Source of the DNA: Proteles cristata cristata
Taxonomy: Eukaryota > Chordata > Mammalia > Carnivora > Hyaenidae
Length of the DNA: 64,000 nt
Reading direction: 5' to 3'
NCBI GenBank assembly: GCA_017311185.1
Contig: JAESUZ010005468.1
Span: 62,001-126,000, forward strand
Shown here: piece after piece, positions 25,011 to 37,200 of the stretch
Numbering within the stretch: position 1 is the first letter of the stretch
Layout of the letters: every line of letters starts with the position of its first letter
Position numbers and translations under genes: made by a program
The notes under the pieces: generated by a model
What the model was told of the DNA's origin: nothing
Seen by the model: only the letters and a program-made list of their open reading frames with translations
Database searches by the model: none

Positions 25011-25299
25011 CAATGGTTGGTTTTTTTTTTGTTTTTTTTTTTTAACCTCCCTACCAAATGATAAAGCTGAACATCGAGCACCACCAAAGCATTTTACAAT
25101 TTAGAATCTTCTTTCCCTTGATGTGTACATAGGACAAGTCTAACAGCTCCCAGGAAAATCAGAATGACTACATATCACCATCAAATCCTAGTGTAAAAGG
25201 ATAGAAGTCAGATATGAATGTTCTTCCTCAAGTGATGACTTCATCTCTCTTTTCCATTTATCTTCCTTTTTAGCAGCCTGTCTTACTTCTTCTATGCTT

Positions 25300-25720
25300 T
25301 ACGGTGCAGTGGTATTGGAGTGAGAACACTACACATGACTGATGAAAGTGTACGATTCAGCAAGCTTTTTGGGAAACAAATCAGCAATATGTTCCAAGAA
25401 CTTAGCTATGTTTGTAGACTTTGGCCAGATAATTCTACATTTGGTAATCTAACATAAGAAAATAATTATCGATGGACAAAGATTTATGTACACGAACGTT
25501 TATTCCAGCAATCTTTAGGACTGGAAAATAACTGGAAACAACCTCAATGTAAAAATTCAAGTATTGTTAGGATGCATCTATTTTTTCACTAATAATATTT
25601 TCAAGGGATTTTAAGTGGCAAAGAAGTATGCTGATAGAATGTTAAGGAAAAACAAGATATAAAAGTAAATACCTAATATAATTTCAAGTTAATTTATAAG
25701 AGCACAGAAAAAAGCTGGAA
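25300..25720 (+). mobile_element. Old L1-related fragment
   Basis: L1 ORF2/3' phrases such as GACTGATGAAAGTGTACGAT, CATTTGGTAATCTAACATAA and GGAAACAACCTCAATG occur with no surviving frame. About 25730-26500 shows nothing I recognise except a TTAG-rich patch at 26021-26060. Confidence 0.5.
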
Positions 25721-26499
25721 GAAATTACATCAGATAGTTGTCTTATTATGGATGATTCTTGTTTTTCTTATTTTCTTTTCATTTTCCCCAAGTTTCTGGA
25801 AAGGAATGCTTTCCTTTATAATCAGAAGAAAAGGCATTTTTCTCAACCCTACCCGACCTCCACCCCTTAGATCAACTCTGAGCTGATAAGGCAAGGTCAG
25901 GGACGATGTGAAACAGTTAAGAGACAGGTCAATCAATGCAACTCCTGGAGCAAATCTGTAAAAAAAGAGGGTGTGGCATCCAGATGCACTTATCTACCTG
26001 TGGAGGCGGAGGCTCAGCGATTAGATTAGTTAGGTTAGTTAGTAGGATTAGTTAGTAGTGGATGAATGCTGCATTACATACCTGACAGAATTACAGAGAA
26101 GAGCTGAGCTTTCAAATTTGCCCTTCAAGGTTAGGACTAAAAGCTAGAAGAGAACCAAGCTACCAAGTTCAGAGAGCTGAACTAAGAGAGATGGCCTCTC
26201 ACCTCCGGCCACTTCCTTCATCCTTCAAACACAACAGCTCTGCCTTCTGAGTGTCTGTCCCCCTACCGGGCTAGGACCAAAGCTTTACTCCTCTGATCCA
26301 ATTCCTGGCTCTGAATAATTATCAGCAAGAGAGCAAGCATGGCCTGGGGAACGTGTTGCTCTTTATGGCTAATAAGGCTCTTAATAATTGGTCACCAGCC
26401 AAAAAAACATTAGAGGGAGAGGGAGAAAGAATCTACCACCTCCCTCAGTTACATCAGTGATTTGCTAGGCAGTTGGTACAATTTTTCCAGCTATCCATG

Positions 26500-26710
26500 G
26501 AGAGAGTTGAGAGAAGGAGACAGATTCTGGGAATATTTAGGAGACAGGATAATCAGGGCTTTGTGGCTGATCTTATGTGCACCATGAAGGGGAGGGAGGA
26601 ATCACAAGTGACTGGGGACTGTTAGTGTAACTGGCAGGTATGGCAGGGCCGGGCTGGGAAGGGGGCCTGTGGATTTGGTTTGGTGGTGTCAGCCAAAGAG
26701 ATGGAGGAGA
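26500..26710. repeat. Possible L2 fragment
   Basis: AATCAGGGCTTTGTGGCTGA and a G/A-rich context weakly resemble L2. About 26711-27170 is unassigned. Confidence 0.3.
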
Positions 26711-27169
26711 TGATTCCCTTGATGTGGATATTGGTCACTTAAGGGAAAATAAATGTATTATTGATGATGGGAGACAATGTTCTTACTGTCAGAGAAGGGG
26801 TACAAATACGGGAAGGGGAGGACTAGAATAAACTCTGTGGGGTTGGATTGGGGGTACAGGTATTGCTGGGAACTCATAGTTGTTCAAATGTGTAGATAGA
26901 TATATGTGTTGGATAGGCAGAGAGCGTTTCCTGGCTCTTTTGGGCAGGAGGCCTGAAATCAATGGCGCTCTTATAGCAAAGAGCAACTTAGCACCCAGAT
27001 CTTTGTTTTTGAACACCTTACTTAAAGGAAATGAGGTTCATAAGTTGCCAATTCTACAGCTGTTCCAAGGAAAACACAAGAGGAGTCTGAAACACTTATC
27101 TGCTCCAGAAAATAAGGAAGCTCTCAAAAAATATTGAGAATGTGTTAAAGGACACAGGATTTCAACTGG

Positions 27170-28260
27170 GGCTCCCATTGGCCAACTATGAAGCAAATTG
27201 AGCACAAACATAAATGATGACAGTAATGGATTATAAACTAGTGAACAAAATAGGAATCCATAAGTCTATACTGATATGAAGAAATGAATAGATAAACGGA
27301 GAGCTCTACTTTATGATAGAATGCCAACCAATTAATGTAGAATGAATGATGTAATTAGGAAACCACGACATGGTAACACCCTAGTAATTATTAATTCAGT
27401 GAAAATAGTGGGTGAAAGTTTGATGAGAAAAAGGGTATGTACATAATCCCAAAGTATCTCCCTATAAAATGTTTAGAAATTATTTTTAGATTAATAACTA
27501 ATTAACTAGCTTTGCAGTGGAAAAACAAAATAAGAAGAGTTCATATTACCTGTAACAAGACAAATTGTATATCTCCTGATACAATGCATTGAGAACATAG
27601 CACCGTATTTGTGATACTCCCGCCCCCCAAATTATAACCTTAATCTAATCATGAGGAAACAACAGACAAACCCAAATCGAAGGTTATACAAAATGTCTGG
27701 CCTTCAAAAATGTCAAGATCTTAAAGACAAGAAAAGCCTGATTGAAGAATACACAAGACAACTAAGTGCTGTGCATGATTCTGCGTTGGATCCCTAGGAC
27801 AAAAGGAAAGGGGAAAATAGGCAGGTTTTTAAAAAAGTATTTATTTATTTTGCTTTTTGCTTGTTTGTTTCATGTTTGCTATCAGGGGCAGTGTTGGGGT
27901 GACTGATGAAATATGGATGAGGTCTAGATAGCACTGTATCAACGCTAATTTCCTGATTTTGATAGGTATGCTATAATTTTGTAGAATAGTGCCCTTGTTT
28001 ATAAAGCCAATAGCACATCATGTCTACAACTCACTCTTGAATGGTTTAGAAAAGTATAGATGATTATATTTTCTATGTTAATATATGAGAGATAATGAGA
28101 GGGTGGGGTAGGGAGAAGAAAGAGAAAGAGGAACAGGAAGAGAATGGTAAAATATTAATAAGTAGGGAACCTAGGTCCTGGATGAAGGGTATACAGGATT
28201 TCTTTGTATCCTTTTCTGTAACTTTGAAGTGATCTTAACATAAGGAATGTAGCTATTCTT
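27170..28260 (+). mobile_element. Old L1 (L1M-type) 3' UTR
   Basis: Ordered L1M phrases: GGAATCCATAAGTCTATACT, TGTAATTAGGAAACCACGAC, AACCTTAATCTAATCATGAG, GAAACAACAGACAAACCCAA, CCTGATTTTGATAGGTATGC and TGAAGGGTATACAGGATTTC. A T-rich insertion is visible near 27840-27880. About 28265-29290 shows nothing I recognise. Confidence 0.7.
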
Positions 28261-29307
28261 ATTATGGTCTTATTGCAAACAATAAGAACATATTGAAAAA
28301 CATATTCTTCAGAAAAATACTCTTGACACAGTCTTAAAGATAGATATTGCTAAGGAACCGAATAAAGTTAAGTGTCTTGGGGAGACAGCAAGTCTCAGTG
28401 ATGTGTCCCCAGGGCCAACATTGTGCAACAGCCAGAAAGCAGATATGGCTGATATGGCTGCCTGGATCTAGATGACAACTGCTTGGTGAGACTCTAGTCT
28501 TTTCCTCCAGAGATCCACCAGAAGTAATAAGAGAAATGAAGCAATGTAATAGAAGACAAGGCAATAAACTGCTCAAAAGCCAATAAGCACCATCTAGTGG
28601 CAAGAAGGTGATTTTTTTCCCTGTAAGTTAAAGATTGTCAAAATCGAAGGGCGTGGGCCAAACTGCACTTCTCCTACCAGTAGGAAGTGATAATTCCCTA
28701 GTTGCACATCTTCATCAAGCTTGCTAAGATCAGGTTTATCAAGTTTTGTCATTTTAATGAGTACCGAATGGTATGTCCTATAAACAAAGTTAGATTAAGA
28801 GATTTGCTGTAGACACAGGTTTGTTTGTTGAGGCCAGGCTTCTCCACACATGATGCTATATACTATCTATTGTATCACATAAAGAGGTATATAATGTCTG
28901 ATTGGCAATCAGTAGGTTCACATGTGGCCTACTTCATCTATCAATACATGTAATAATAAGGTTCCTCTCCAACCTTTCACCTCACGGTTTTAGCAACCAT
29001 TAATAATCATTGCTTAGATCCATCCTATCATAAAAGATTCAAAAATGGTAATCTAACTTGATCATGCCTCCTTCATTAACTGCAGTTCTTCTGTATAGAA
29101 CTTTCCCTCATCAATTGAAGTCCAGCCCATATAGAAAAAAAGATATATGTTTGATAATTTCCATTTATCAATTTTTAGAATAATCTGGTAACCTAGGAAT
29201 TTGGTGACCAAAAAGATTCTTTTTTAAGATTATTAAGGACTCTGGGAATTTTACAAATTTGGCTTGTATCCATTGCAATGGTTACTTCTATAAAAATACA
29301 TTATCTT

Positions 29308-29510
29308 TGGAGCGCCTGCGTGGCTCAGTCAGTTAAACTTCCAACTCTTGATTTTGCCTTGGGTCATGATCTCACAGTTCACGAGTTTGAGCATTGAGAC
29401 AGGCTCTGTGCTGACAGCTGGGAGCCTGGTTGGGATTCTCTGTCTCCCTCTCTTTCTGCCCCTCTCACACTCATGAATGCTCTCTCTCTTTCTCAAAATA
29501 AAAATTAAAA
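29308..29510 (+). mobile_element. SINEC_Fc-type SINE with 15-bp TSD
   Basis: AAAATACATTATCTT (29293-29307) and AAAATACATTACCTT (29511-29525) flank the element, one mismatch. Confidence 0.9.
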
Positions 29511-29525
29511 AATACATTACCTTCA

Positions 29526-29800
29526 AGTATAATTCATACACAATAAAATGCACTCATTTAAAAAGTACAATTGAATGAGTTTTTAAAAATGTATAGACTC
29601 ATGTAACTCCCACCACAATCAAGGCATAAAAATTTCCATCACTAAAATTGTTCCTTTTGTGCCCCTTTGGAAGTCAGCCAGTCAGTCCTACCCCATCCCT
29701 GGCCCTAAGCAACTACTGGTCTGCTTTCTGTCACTATGGATTCAAGTGGATTTTTCTAGAAATTCCCCAAAATGAAATCATTTCTCTGAATCCCTTTACT
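29526..29800 (-). mobile_element. Old L1 3' region
   Basis: Reverse L1 phrases: GTATAATTCATACACAATAA, CCCACCACAATCAAGGCATA and AAATGAAATCATTTCTCTGA. Confidence 0.65.
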
Positions 29801-29985
29801 TGATTAGATCCTATGGTGAGTGTCTTGTTATTCTTCTGATGCTCACATTGTTGGCAATTTCAACCTCTTCATTTGGGCTCTTTGCTCATTTTAACACAGC
29901 CCCTGTAGTGCCTGATAGTTTCCTGGTTTTCAGGCCCTAGAGTCACCAGGATATTTCCTGTTCTAGATCTAAAATGAGCTATTTC

Positions 29986-30205
29986 TTTTTTTAATGTTTT
30001 TGTAAATTTATTTCTGAGAGAGAGAGAGACAGTGTGAACAGGGGAGGGTCAGAGAGAGAGGGAGACACAGAATCCAAAGCAGGATCCAGGCTCTGAGCTA
30101 GCTCTCAGCACAGAGCCCAATGCGGGGCTCGAACCCACAGACCGTGGGATCATGACCTGAGCCGAAGTCGGACACTTAACCAACTGAGCCACCCAGGTGC
30201 CCCTG
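29986..30205 (-). mobile_element. SINEC_Fc-type SINE with 14-bp TSD
   Basis: AAATGAGCTATTTC (29972-29985) and AAATTAGCTATTTC (30206-30219) flank it, one mismatch. The body has GGGCTCGAACCCACAGACCG and ends CAGGTGCCCC. Confidence 0.92.
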
Positions 30206-30631
30206 AAATTAGCTATTTCACTAAAAAATTTGCTTCCTTAGTATTTTGAGATGACAATCTGGGCTCTAGAATTGCTTATTGCATCCCTACTAAGTTATTA
30301 ATTTATGAATAAGTGATATTATTACTTCCAGACCTTTCCAGTTGGCAGAACAAGTAAGTAACCACATTTTTAGAAAGAGAAAAGTAAATAATGAGTTCAT
30401 ACTGATATTTTCTATTTAAAGATAGAAATTTCACCTAATTTTTTAATTTTATATTTTATCTCTGTTCTCTTAGGCTAACAATTCTGGTTTTATAACATTA
30501 ACATAATTACTTGCTTTCATGGAGGATCAAAATACATGATTAAAACATACATGGTAGGAAAACGCAAATACGTAGTTGTTAATTAATGATTAATATTTAT
30601 ATTGGAATATATGTGCGTATGTATTTTTTTA

Positions 30632-30841
30632 ATGTTTTGGGTGTTTTTTTTTTTTTTTTTTTTTTGAGATAGAGTGCAAGCAGGGAAGCAACAGAGACAG
30701 AGGGAGATACAGAATCCGAAGCAGGTTCCAGGTTCTGAGCTGTCAGCATAGAACCCGACACGGGGCTTGAACCCATGAACAGAGAGATCATGACCTAAGG
30801 TGAAGTCGGATACTCAGCCGACTGAGCCACCCAGGCATCCC
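30632..30841 (-). mobile_element. SINEC_Fc-type SINE
   Basis: A T22-type tail, GA linker, ACACGGGGCTTGAACCCATG and ACTGAGCCACCCAGGCATCC. The flanks are AT-rich intergenic sequence without recognised elements. Confidence 0.9.
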
Positions 30842-31204
30842 TGGGTATATGGATTTTTAAAATAACAGTCTTTAAAAAGAGCAAACACAGTATTTTAATT
30901 GACAATAAAACAACTAGATACAGGTTAAGATTTCTTTGTCATTCTTTTAGTCCTTAGAATATATCCCACCAAAAAATGTAGTCGAAATATTGCTTTCCCA
31001 GTCACCTAAAATAGCTCTTTTCTGGTCGTGCCATCAACTTGATGTAGAACTAAGTTCAACTTGTTTCAATCTGGTTTAGATTTTCAGGGATTGCTTTTTT
31101 TTTTTTTTAGTTAATTTTATGTTTTTAAGTCATTTAATAACCATATCTGCATGGTTACAGATCAAAACCATCCTGAGAAATTTCATTCAGAAAGGCTTAT
31201 TTCC

Positions 31205-32445
31205 ATCTCTTATTTAATAGATTTTATCTTTTGAAGGCAATTTTAGGTTTACAGAAAAATGGACAGAAAGAACAGAGTTCCCGTATACTCCCCCACCCTC
31301 ACCTTTCTCCCTTTATTAACGTCTTTTTTTTTTAATTCTTTTTTTTTAAGTTTATTTATTTTGAGAGAGACGGAAGCAGCATGAACAGGGGAGAGTGAGA
31401 ATCCCAAGCAGGCTCCACACTGTCAGCTCAGAGCCCGACATGGGGCTCAAACACAAAACCATGAGATCATGATCTTAGCCAAAACGAAGAGTCAGATGTT
31501 TAACTGACTGAGCCACCCAGTCTCCCCTCCCCTTCAGTAACATCTTGCATTAGTGTGGTATGTTTGTTACAACTGATGAGCCAATATTGATACATTGTTA
31601 TTAACTAAAGACCATGTTTTATGTTAAGGTTCATTCTTTGTGTTGTACATGGGGTTTGATACACATATGATAACATGTATCCACCATTACAATATAATAC
31701 AGAATAGTTTCAAGGCCCTAAAAATCCCCTATGCTCCACTTCACCCCCTCCCTTCTTTCATCCCACCTCCCTCAGAACTCCTGGCAACCAATGATCCTTT
31801 TACTGTCTCCATAGTTTTTTTTGCCTTTTCCAGAATGCCGTATAGTTGGAATCATACAATATATAGCTTTTCCATATTTGCTTCTTTCACTTAGTAATAT
31901 GCATTTAAAATTCCTCCATGTCTTTTTGCCCTCTGAGAGCTCATTTCTTTTTATCAAACTGAATAATATCTCATTGTCCTGATGGACCACAGCTGTTTAT
32001 CTATTCACCTGCTGAAGGACATCTTGTTGCTTCAAAGTTTTAACAATTATGAAAAAAAGCTGCTATAAACATCCATGTGTAGGTTTTTGGGTGGATATGT
32101 TTTCAACTCATCTGAGTAAGTATCAAGGGATGGGATTCCTGGATCATGTGGTAAGAGTATGTTTAGTTTTGTAAGAAACTGCCAAACTGCTTTCCAAAGT
32201 GGCTTGCACCGTTTTGTGTTTCTAACAGAAATGAATGAGGGTTCCTGTTATACCACATCCTTGCCAATATTTGGTGCTGTCAGTGTTTTGGATTTTAGCC
32301 ATTCTAATATGTGTGAGTGGCATTCCACTGTTGTTTTTAATTTGCAATTCCCTAACGACATATAATGTTGAGCATCTTTTCATATCTTTATTTGACATCC
32401 CCTGCTTCCTGCTTTTTTTCTTCTACTGTAGGTAACCATTTTATA
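31205..32445 (-). mobile_element. Old L1 3' region, split by a SINE
   Basis: Reverse L1 phrases run from TTTTAGGTTTACAGAAAAAT through TAACATCTTGCATTAGTGTG, TCCATAGTTTTTTTTGCC, AACTGAATAATATCTCATTG and CAAAGTGGCTTGCACCGTTT. No frame is intact. Confidence 0.8.
31324..31527 (-). mobile_element. SINEC_Fc-type SINE nested in L1
   Basis: T-rich tail, TTTATTTATTTTGAGAGAGA, CAGAGCCCGACATGGGGCTC and ACTGAGCCACCCAGTCTCCC. The L1 resumes immediately after it. Confidence 0.9.
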
Positions 32446-32454
32446 TTGGCTTTC

Positions 32455-32960
32455 GGTTTAGCCTTCTATTGTTACTTAAAAAAATAACACACACACACGT
32501 TTATAGTCCCTCTTAATTATACAGAGGCTAGCATACTGTACATATTCCATAGCATTTTATAGGTTTTTTTTACACAAGTATAGGATTTCATCATATAGAT
32601 CTACTATTATTTCTTAACCCAATCCCTTATTGACGGACATTAGATGGTTTTGAACCTTTTGCTATGATAAAAATACTACAATGAATAATCTTGTGCATAT
32701 ATTATTTCACATTTCTGCCTATATAGCTTTCAGATACAGTTATAGTTCTATGCCATCCAATGTTAAATGCATATGTAATTTTGCTAGATATTGTTAAATT
32801 CTCATACCATTTCTGCACTCCCATCAGCAATGTATGAAGATGCCTATTTCCCTGCAGACTTGCCAATAAGATTTTGTCAAGCTTAAGGATTTTGCCAACA
32901 GGAAAGATGAAAAAGCTGTAATGTTCTATATTTTAGCTGTATGGTGGGTACATGGAAGTT
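32455..32960 (-). mobile_element. Old L1-related fragment
   Basis: Reverse-oriented phrases CCCTTATTGACGGACATTAG, AATACTACAATGAATAATCT and CACTCCCATCAGCAATGTAT resemble diverged L1 3' sequence. Confidence 0.5.
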
Positions 32961-33051
32961 TGTTCTATTCCTAATTATACATTTCATGCCTCTAACATAT
33001 TTCATAAAGTAAGCTACCACACAGAATTACTTTTAAAGAAAATATCTTTTT

Positions 33052-33275
33052 GGGGTGCCTGGGTGGCTCAGTAAGTTAAGCGTCTGACTTCAGCTCAGGT
33101 CATGGTCCCACAGTCTGGGAGTTCAAGCCCCGCATTGGGCTCTGTGCTGACAGGTCAGAGCCTGGAGCCTGCTTCAGATTCTGTGTGTGTGTCTCTCTCT
33201 CTGACCATTCCCTGCTCAGACTCTGTTTTTCTCTCTCTCTCAAAAATAAATAAACATTAAAAAATAAAGAAAATA
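33052..33275 (+). mobile_element. SINEC_Fc-type SINE
   Basis: GGGGTGCCTGGGTGGCTCAG head and a full body with a CAAAAATAAATAAACATTAA tail. AAAGAAAATA occurs on both sides as a likely imperfect TSD. Confidence 0.92.
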
Positions 33276-33311
33276 GGTTTTCTATTTCGGTTTTAGAAGA
33301 AATATGCCACT

Positions 33312-33402
33312 TAAAAAAATTTTTTTAAATGCCTCACAAACTGTGAGATTATTACCTGAGCTGAAGTCAGATGCTAAACTGACTAAGCCACCCGTGTACC
33401 CA
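33312..33402 (-). mobile_element. SINEC_Fc-type SINE, internally deleted
   Basis: A T-rich tail is followed directly by the B-box half (AACTGTGAGATTATTACCTG) and GACTAAGCCACCCGTGTACC. The CT linker and body are missing. Confidence 0.8.
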
Positions 33403-33564
33403 GAAATATACCACTTTGACTAAAGAACTGGAATAATCCACAACTAGAACTGGAAAGAATCTCTGAGGCAAGAAATTTCTTGTTCTATCATTTAGCAAGT
33501 GAAAGCTCTTAAGTCAGGAGTTAACTTCAAGTCACATGATTAACGAAAAATCAGTTCACTTTTT

Positions 33565-33763
33565 CTTGTTTATTTATTTTTGAGAGACAGAGCATGGGTG
33601 GGGGAGGGGAAGAGGGGCAGAGAGAGGGAGACACAGAATCCATAGCAGGTTCTGACCTGTTAGCACAGAGCCCAAGTAACTCAGGGCTCAAACCCCACGA
33701 ACTGTGAGATCATGACCTGAGCTGAAGTCAGACACTTAACTGATTGAGCCACCCAGGTGCCCC
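33565..33763 (-). mobile_element. SINEC_Fc-type SINE
   Basis: TTTATTTATTTTTGAGAGAC tail side and GAGCCACCCAGGTGCCCC end. It is flanked by AGTTCACTTTT (33553-33563) and AGCTCACTTTT (33764-33774). Confidence 0.92.
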
Positions 33764-33774
33764 AGCTCACTTTT

Positions 33775-33881
33775 TTTTTTTTTTAACTTAAGTAGACTCC
33801 ATGCCCAACATGGGACTTGAACTCATGACCCTGAGATCAAGAGTTGCATGCTTTACCAACTGAGCCAGCCAGGCATCCCTA
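33775..33881 (-). mobile_element. Short older carnivore tRNA-SINE
   Basis: CCCAACATGGGACTTGAACT, GATCAAGAGTTGCATGCTTT and GAGCCAGCCAGGCATCCC. AGCTCACTTTT recurs at 33882-33892, so it shares its target sequence with the adjacent SINE. About 33893-34273 shows nothing I recognise. Confidence 0.85.
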
Positions 33882-34286
33882 AGCTCACTTTTAACTAATG
33901 CTAAAAATTCACTTCACATATTACAGCCAATATATAAAAATTATGAACACCATCCAAGAAACTAGGATGCATTGCACACATCTTCATAACAATTCCACAA
34001 TATTTAAATGATACAGGAAGTAAAATTCATCACATCCAAGCCAAGGCACTGGACTGACTGCTGCTGTGTTTCTAAGTGCAGCTGAAGTAAGCTGTGAAAT
34101 CCAATGTCATTTGATTCTGACAGCCTTATTCATTATCTTTCTCTTTTTTCAGCTTCACAGTAGAATAGAACAGCTAATGAGCTTTCTGCCAGCACCCACA
34201 TGTATGATTTGGAAACTGTAGACAAGCCCTGTAAATATTAGAAATATTTTGTCAATCTTACGTTGACAGACTTGTTTGTAATTCTT

Positions 34287-34535
34287 TTTTTTAAATGTTT
34301 GAGAGAGGAGAGCACATGTGCGCATGCACACACACACACTCATATACATATACATACACACACATATATATATGTGAGTTGGGGAGGGTCAGTGAGTGAG
34401 AAGTGAGAATCCCAAGCAGGATCCTCGCTGTCAGCAAAGAGCCCACTGTGGGGCCCGATATCATAAATGGTGAGATCCTGAACTGAGCCGAAATCAAGAA
34501 TTAGTTGCTTAACTGACTGAGCCACCCAGGCACCC
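34287..34535 (-). mobile_element. SINEC_Fc-type SINE with internal microsatellite and 13-bp TSD
   Basis: GTTTGTAATTCTT is exact at 34274-34286 and 34536-34548. The usual GA linker is largely replaced by CA/TA-rich dinucleotide sequence at about 34326-34376. Confidence 0.93.
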
Positions 34536-34859
34536 GTTTGTAATTCTTGAGAGCAGAGTATGGAGAACTATCCTTTTGAACTGGATCATTCTTATGGAGT
34601 GGCAAGATGAGACTGCGATGGTTTTACAGTTCTAATCTCATTATATAGTGGAGTGTTTTATATTACATTTGCATTCTGAGGCTTCTTAACAAAAGCAACA
34701 AGGTGGAACAAATTATTCAAAATCACCAGCTATCCAACAATATCATTCAAAGCAAAAGAAAAATAATTTTTTGGTCCAGGATCCAGTGCAATCTGGGATT
34801 TCATGCTGCATTGAGTTGCCACATTACTTAGTTTTTCTTTCATCTGAATAATTCCTCAG

Positions 34860-34861
<2 letters not shown>

Positions 34862-34895
<34 letters not shown>
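34862..34895 (+). repeat. (TG)17 microsatellite
   Basis: An uninterrupted TG run. The surrounding 34549-35420 has no other recognised element. Confidence 0.97.
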
Positions 34896-34896
<1 letters not shown>

Positions 34897-35425
34897 CTTT
34901 GACATTTTTGAGGCACCAAGCTGGTTACTTTACAGAATGTCCCTTGATTTGTATTTGTCTGATGGTCCCTCATGCTTAGACTCAGGTCATGCGTTTGGAG
35001 CAGGAGAACACAGAAGTGATGTGTTCTCAATGCATCCTGCCCTCCATATGTTGATGTGTCCCAGTAGGCATTCTGCAGTTCTTGTGTTGAGAAAATGTCA
35101 GTATGGCTTTTCCACTGTAAAGTTACTGCATTTTTTCTTTGTAACTAAAAAGTAATTTGTGGGGAGATATTTTGAGAATATATCCTGTTTCTCATCAAAC
35201 ATTCATTTACCCAGTCATTCATTGATATTCTTGACTGAACCATTATGACAGTGCTGGTTACAAACGGTGGCATAAAGATATTTTTAAATTTGAATTTCTT
35301 TAAAATATATTTAAAGAATATATTTACATGTTTATAAAATGTATACAATGCCAGAGAAAATCACGCAGCTCAAATCAGCAATCTGAAAAGGCTGTGAAGT
35401 GGCAAAGACAAAAAAAAAAAATTCT

Positions 35426-35642
35426 ACTGGGGCGCCTGGGTGGCTTAGTCGGTTAAGCGTCCGACTTTCGCTTGGGTCATGATCTCGCGGTTCGTGGGTT
35501 CGAGCCCCGCGTCGGGCTCTGTGCTGACTGCCCGCTCAGAGCCTGGAGCCTGTTTCAGTCTGTGACTCCCTCTCTCTCTGACCCTCCCCTGCTCATGCTG
35601 TCTCTCTCTCTCCTAGAAATAAATAAAAACATTAAAAAAAAA
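35426..35642 (+). mobile_element. SINEC_Fc-type SINE, young copy
   Basis: GGGGCGCCTGGGTGGCTTAG head, GTCCGACTTTCGCTTGGGTC and GCGGTTCGTGGGTTCGAGCC, with almost every expected CpG intact. A-runs ending TTCTAC and TCTAC flank it. It shares diagnostic bases with the copies at 57274 and 62694. About 35650-36266 is AT-rich and unassigned. Confidence 0.95.
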
Positions 35643-36283
35643 TCTACAAATAACAAAGACTGATGAGAACTAAGAACAAGCAAGGCTTGCACTGCCCAAA
35701 CCTGTCTTTTGATCAGTAATTGTAAGATGAAAGAGCTTGAGAAACAAATTTTATTTGTCAGATATGTCTTGGAAGATAATAAAAAGGATCTCTCCACCCA
35801 ATGTAAACTTGAAAAAGGATGTTTGTGGGCTTAATGGGGGCTGACTGTCACATCAAGAACTTATCACAGGATGAAAGTAGCTCTACTTAGGAATTCAAGC
35901 CTTATAAGACTGCTTCCTTATGCTTTGCTTTTGTATTCCTCCAAATAAATTTGAGTGTTTTCCTTATTGATAGCTTAAGCAAAATTATTTAATTATTAAA
36001 TATTTAAAATATACAGGAACTAATATTACAAACAACCATTTACTCCTCACTCTGAATTTAAATATTTATATTTTACCATCTTTGCTTAAGATTGCTCTTT
36101 CTCTAAATAAAAAAATACGTCATGTTATAATAAATATACATACCTAACACTGTTTTATGCATTTTAAATTATATGCAGATTGTGTCATGTTAAATACATC
36201 CTATCACTATTTACTTTCATTTTTTTATTTACTTTCATTTTTACTTAAAATAATGTTTTTGAAATTTATCTACCTTGATACAA

Positions 36284-36841
36284 CGATGCTTAGCATCCCT
36301 CCTCATCAGGGAAATACAAATCAAAACCACACTGAGATACCACCTCACGCCAGTCAGAGTGGCTAAAATGAGCAAATCAGAGAACTCTAGATGCTGGCGA
36401 GGATGTGGAGAAACGGGCACCCTCCTACACTGTTGGTGGGAATGTAAACGGGTACAGCCTCTCTGGAAAACAGTGTGGAGGTTCCTCAGGAAACTAACAA
36501 TAGAACTCCCCTAGGACCCAGCAATAGCACTGCTAGGAATTTACCCAAGGGATACAGACATGCTGAGGCATAGGAGCACATGTACCCCAATGTTCATAGC
36601 AGCACTCTCCACAATAGCTAAAACATGGAAAGAGCCTAAGTGTCCATCCACAGACGAATGGATCAAGAAGATGTGGTTTATCTGTACGATGGAATACTAC
36701 ATGGCAACGAGAAACAATGAAATCTGGCCATGTGTAGCAACATGGATGGACCTTGAGGGTGTTATGCTGAGCGAAATAAGTCAGGCAGAGAAGGACAAAT
36801 ATCATATGTTTGCACGTATAGGAGGAGTAGGAGGAACTTGA
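36284..36841 (+). pseudogene. L1 ORF2 C-terminal fragment with one in-frame stop
   Basis: This is the reading frame of the last part of L1 ORF2p (reverse transcriptase/endonuclease protein), including the C-terminal Cys-rich segment ([18 protein letters not shown]) and TMEYYMATRN further on. Endonuclease and reverse transcriptase domains are absent because the insertion is 5'-truncated. The frame is continuous to TGA at 36839-36841 except for a single TAG at 36512-36514. Mobilisation is impossible. The near-intact frame only indicates a recent insertion. Confidence 0.9.
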
Positions 36842-37046
36842 CGGAGGAACAGGGGGAGAAGAAGGGGGGAAGTGGTGGGGGAAAGGGAGAGAGGCAAACC
36901 ATGAGAGACTCTTGAATGCTGACAAAAACTGAGGACTGATGGATGTGGGGGGGAGGGGGATGGGCATGGAGGAGGACACTTGTGGGGATGAGCACTGGGT
37001 GTTATGTGGAAACTAATTTGACAATAAACCATTTGTAAAAAAAAAA
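36284..37046 (+). mobile_element. Recent 5'-truncated carnivore L1 with 17-bp TSD
   Basis: TATCTACCTTGATACAA is exact at 36267-36283 and 37047-37063. The insertion holds the ORF2 C-terminal segment, the G-rich 3' UTR (GTGGGGGGGAGGGGGATGGG), GGGATGAGCACTGGGTGTTA, GACAATAAACCATTTG and an A-tail. Confidence 0.95.
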
Positions 37047-37200
37047 TATCTACCTTGATACAATGTAAATATGATTTACTTATTTTAACTACTCATGGAA
37101 ATCCAGTGTATGAATAATAACATTTTGTTTACTTAGTTCCCAGCTGATAGAAAACTAGACTCTTTTTATTTTTTGACTTATTGCTGTTTCATAAGGTATA

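Noticed and set aside
35426..35520. tRNA-like heads with A and B boxes in the SINEs
   Set aside because: They are SINE promoters derived from a tRNA. They do not retain a tRNA-length cloverleaf and are not counted as tRNA genes.
36533..36979. 148-codon minus-strand frame
   Set aside because: It is the antisense of the L1 ORF2 end and G-rich 3' UTR, not a gene. The frame at 45847-46197 is rejected for the same reason.
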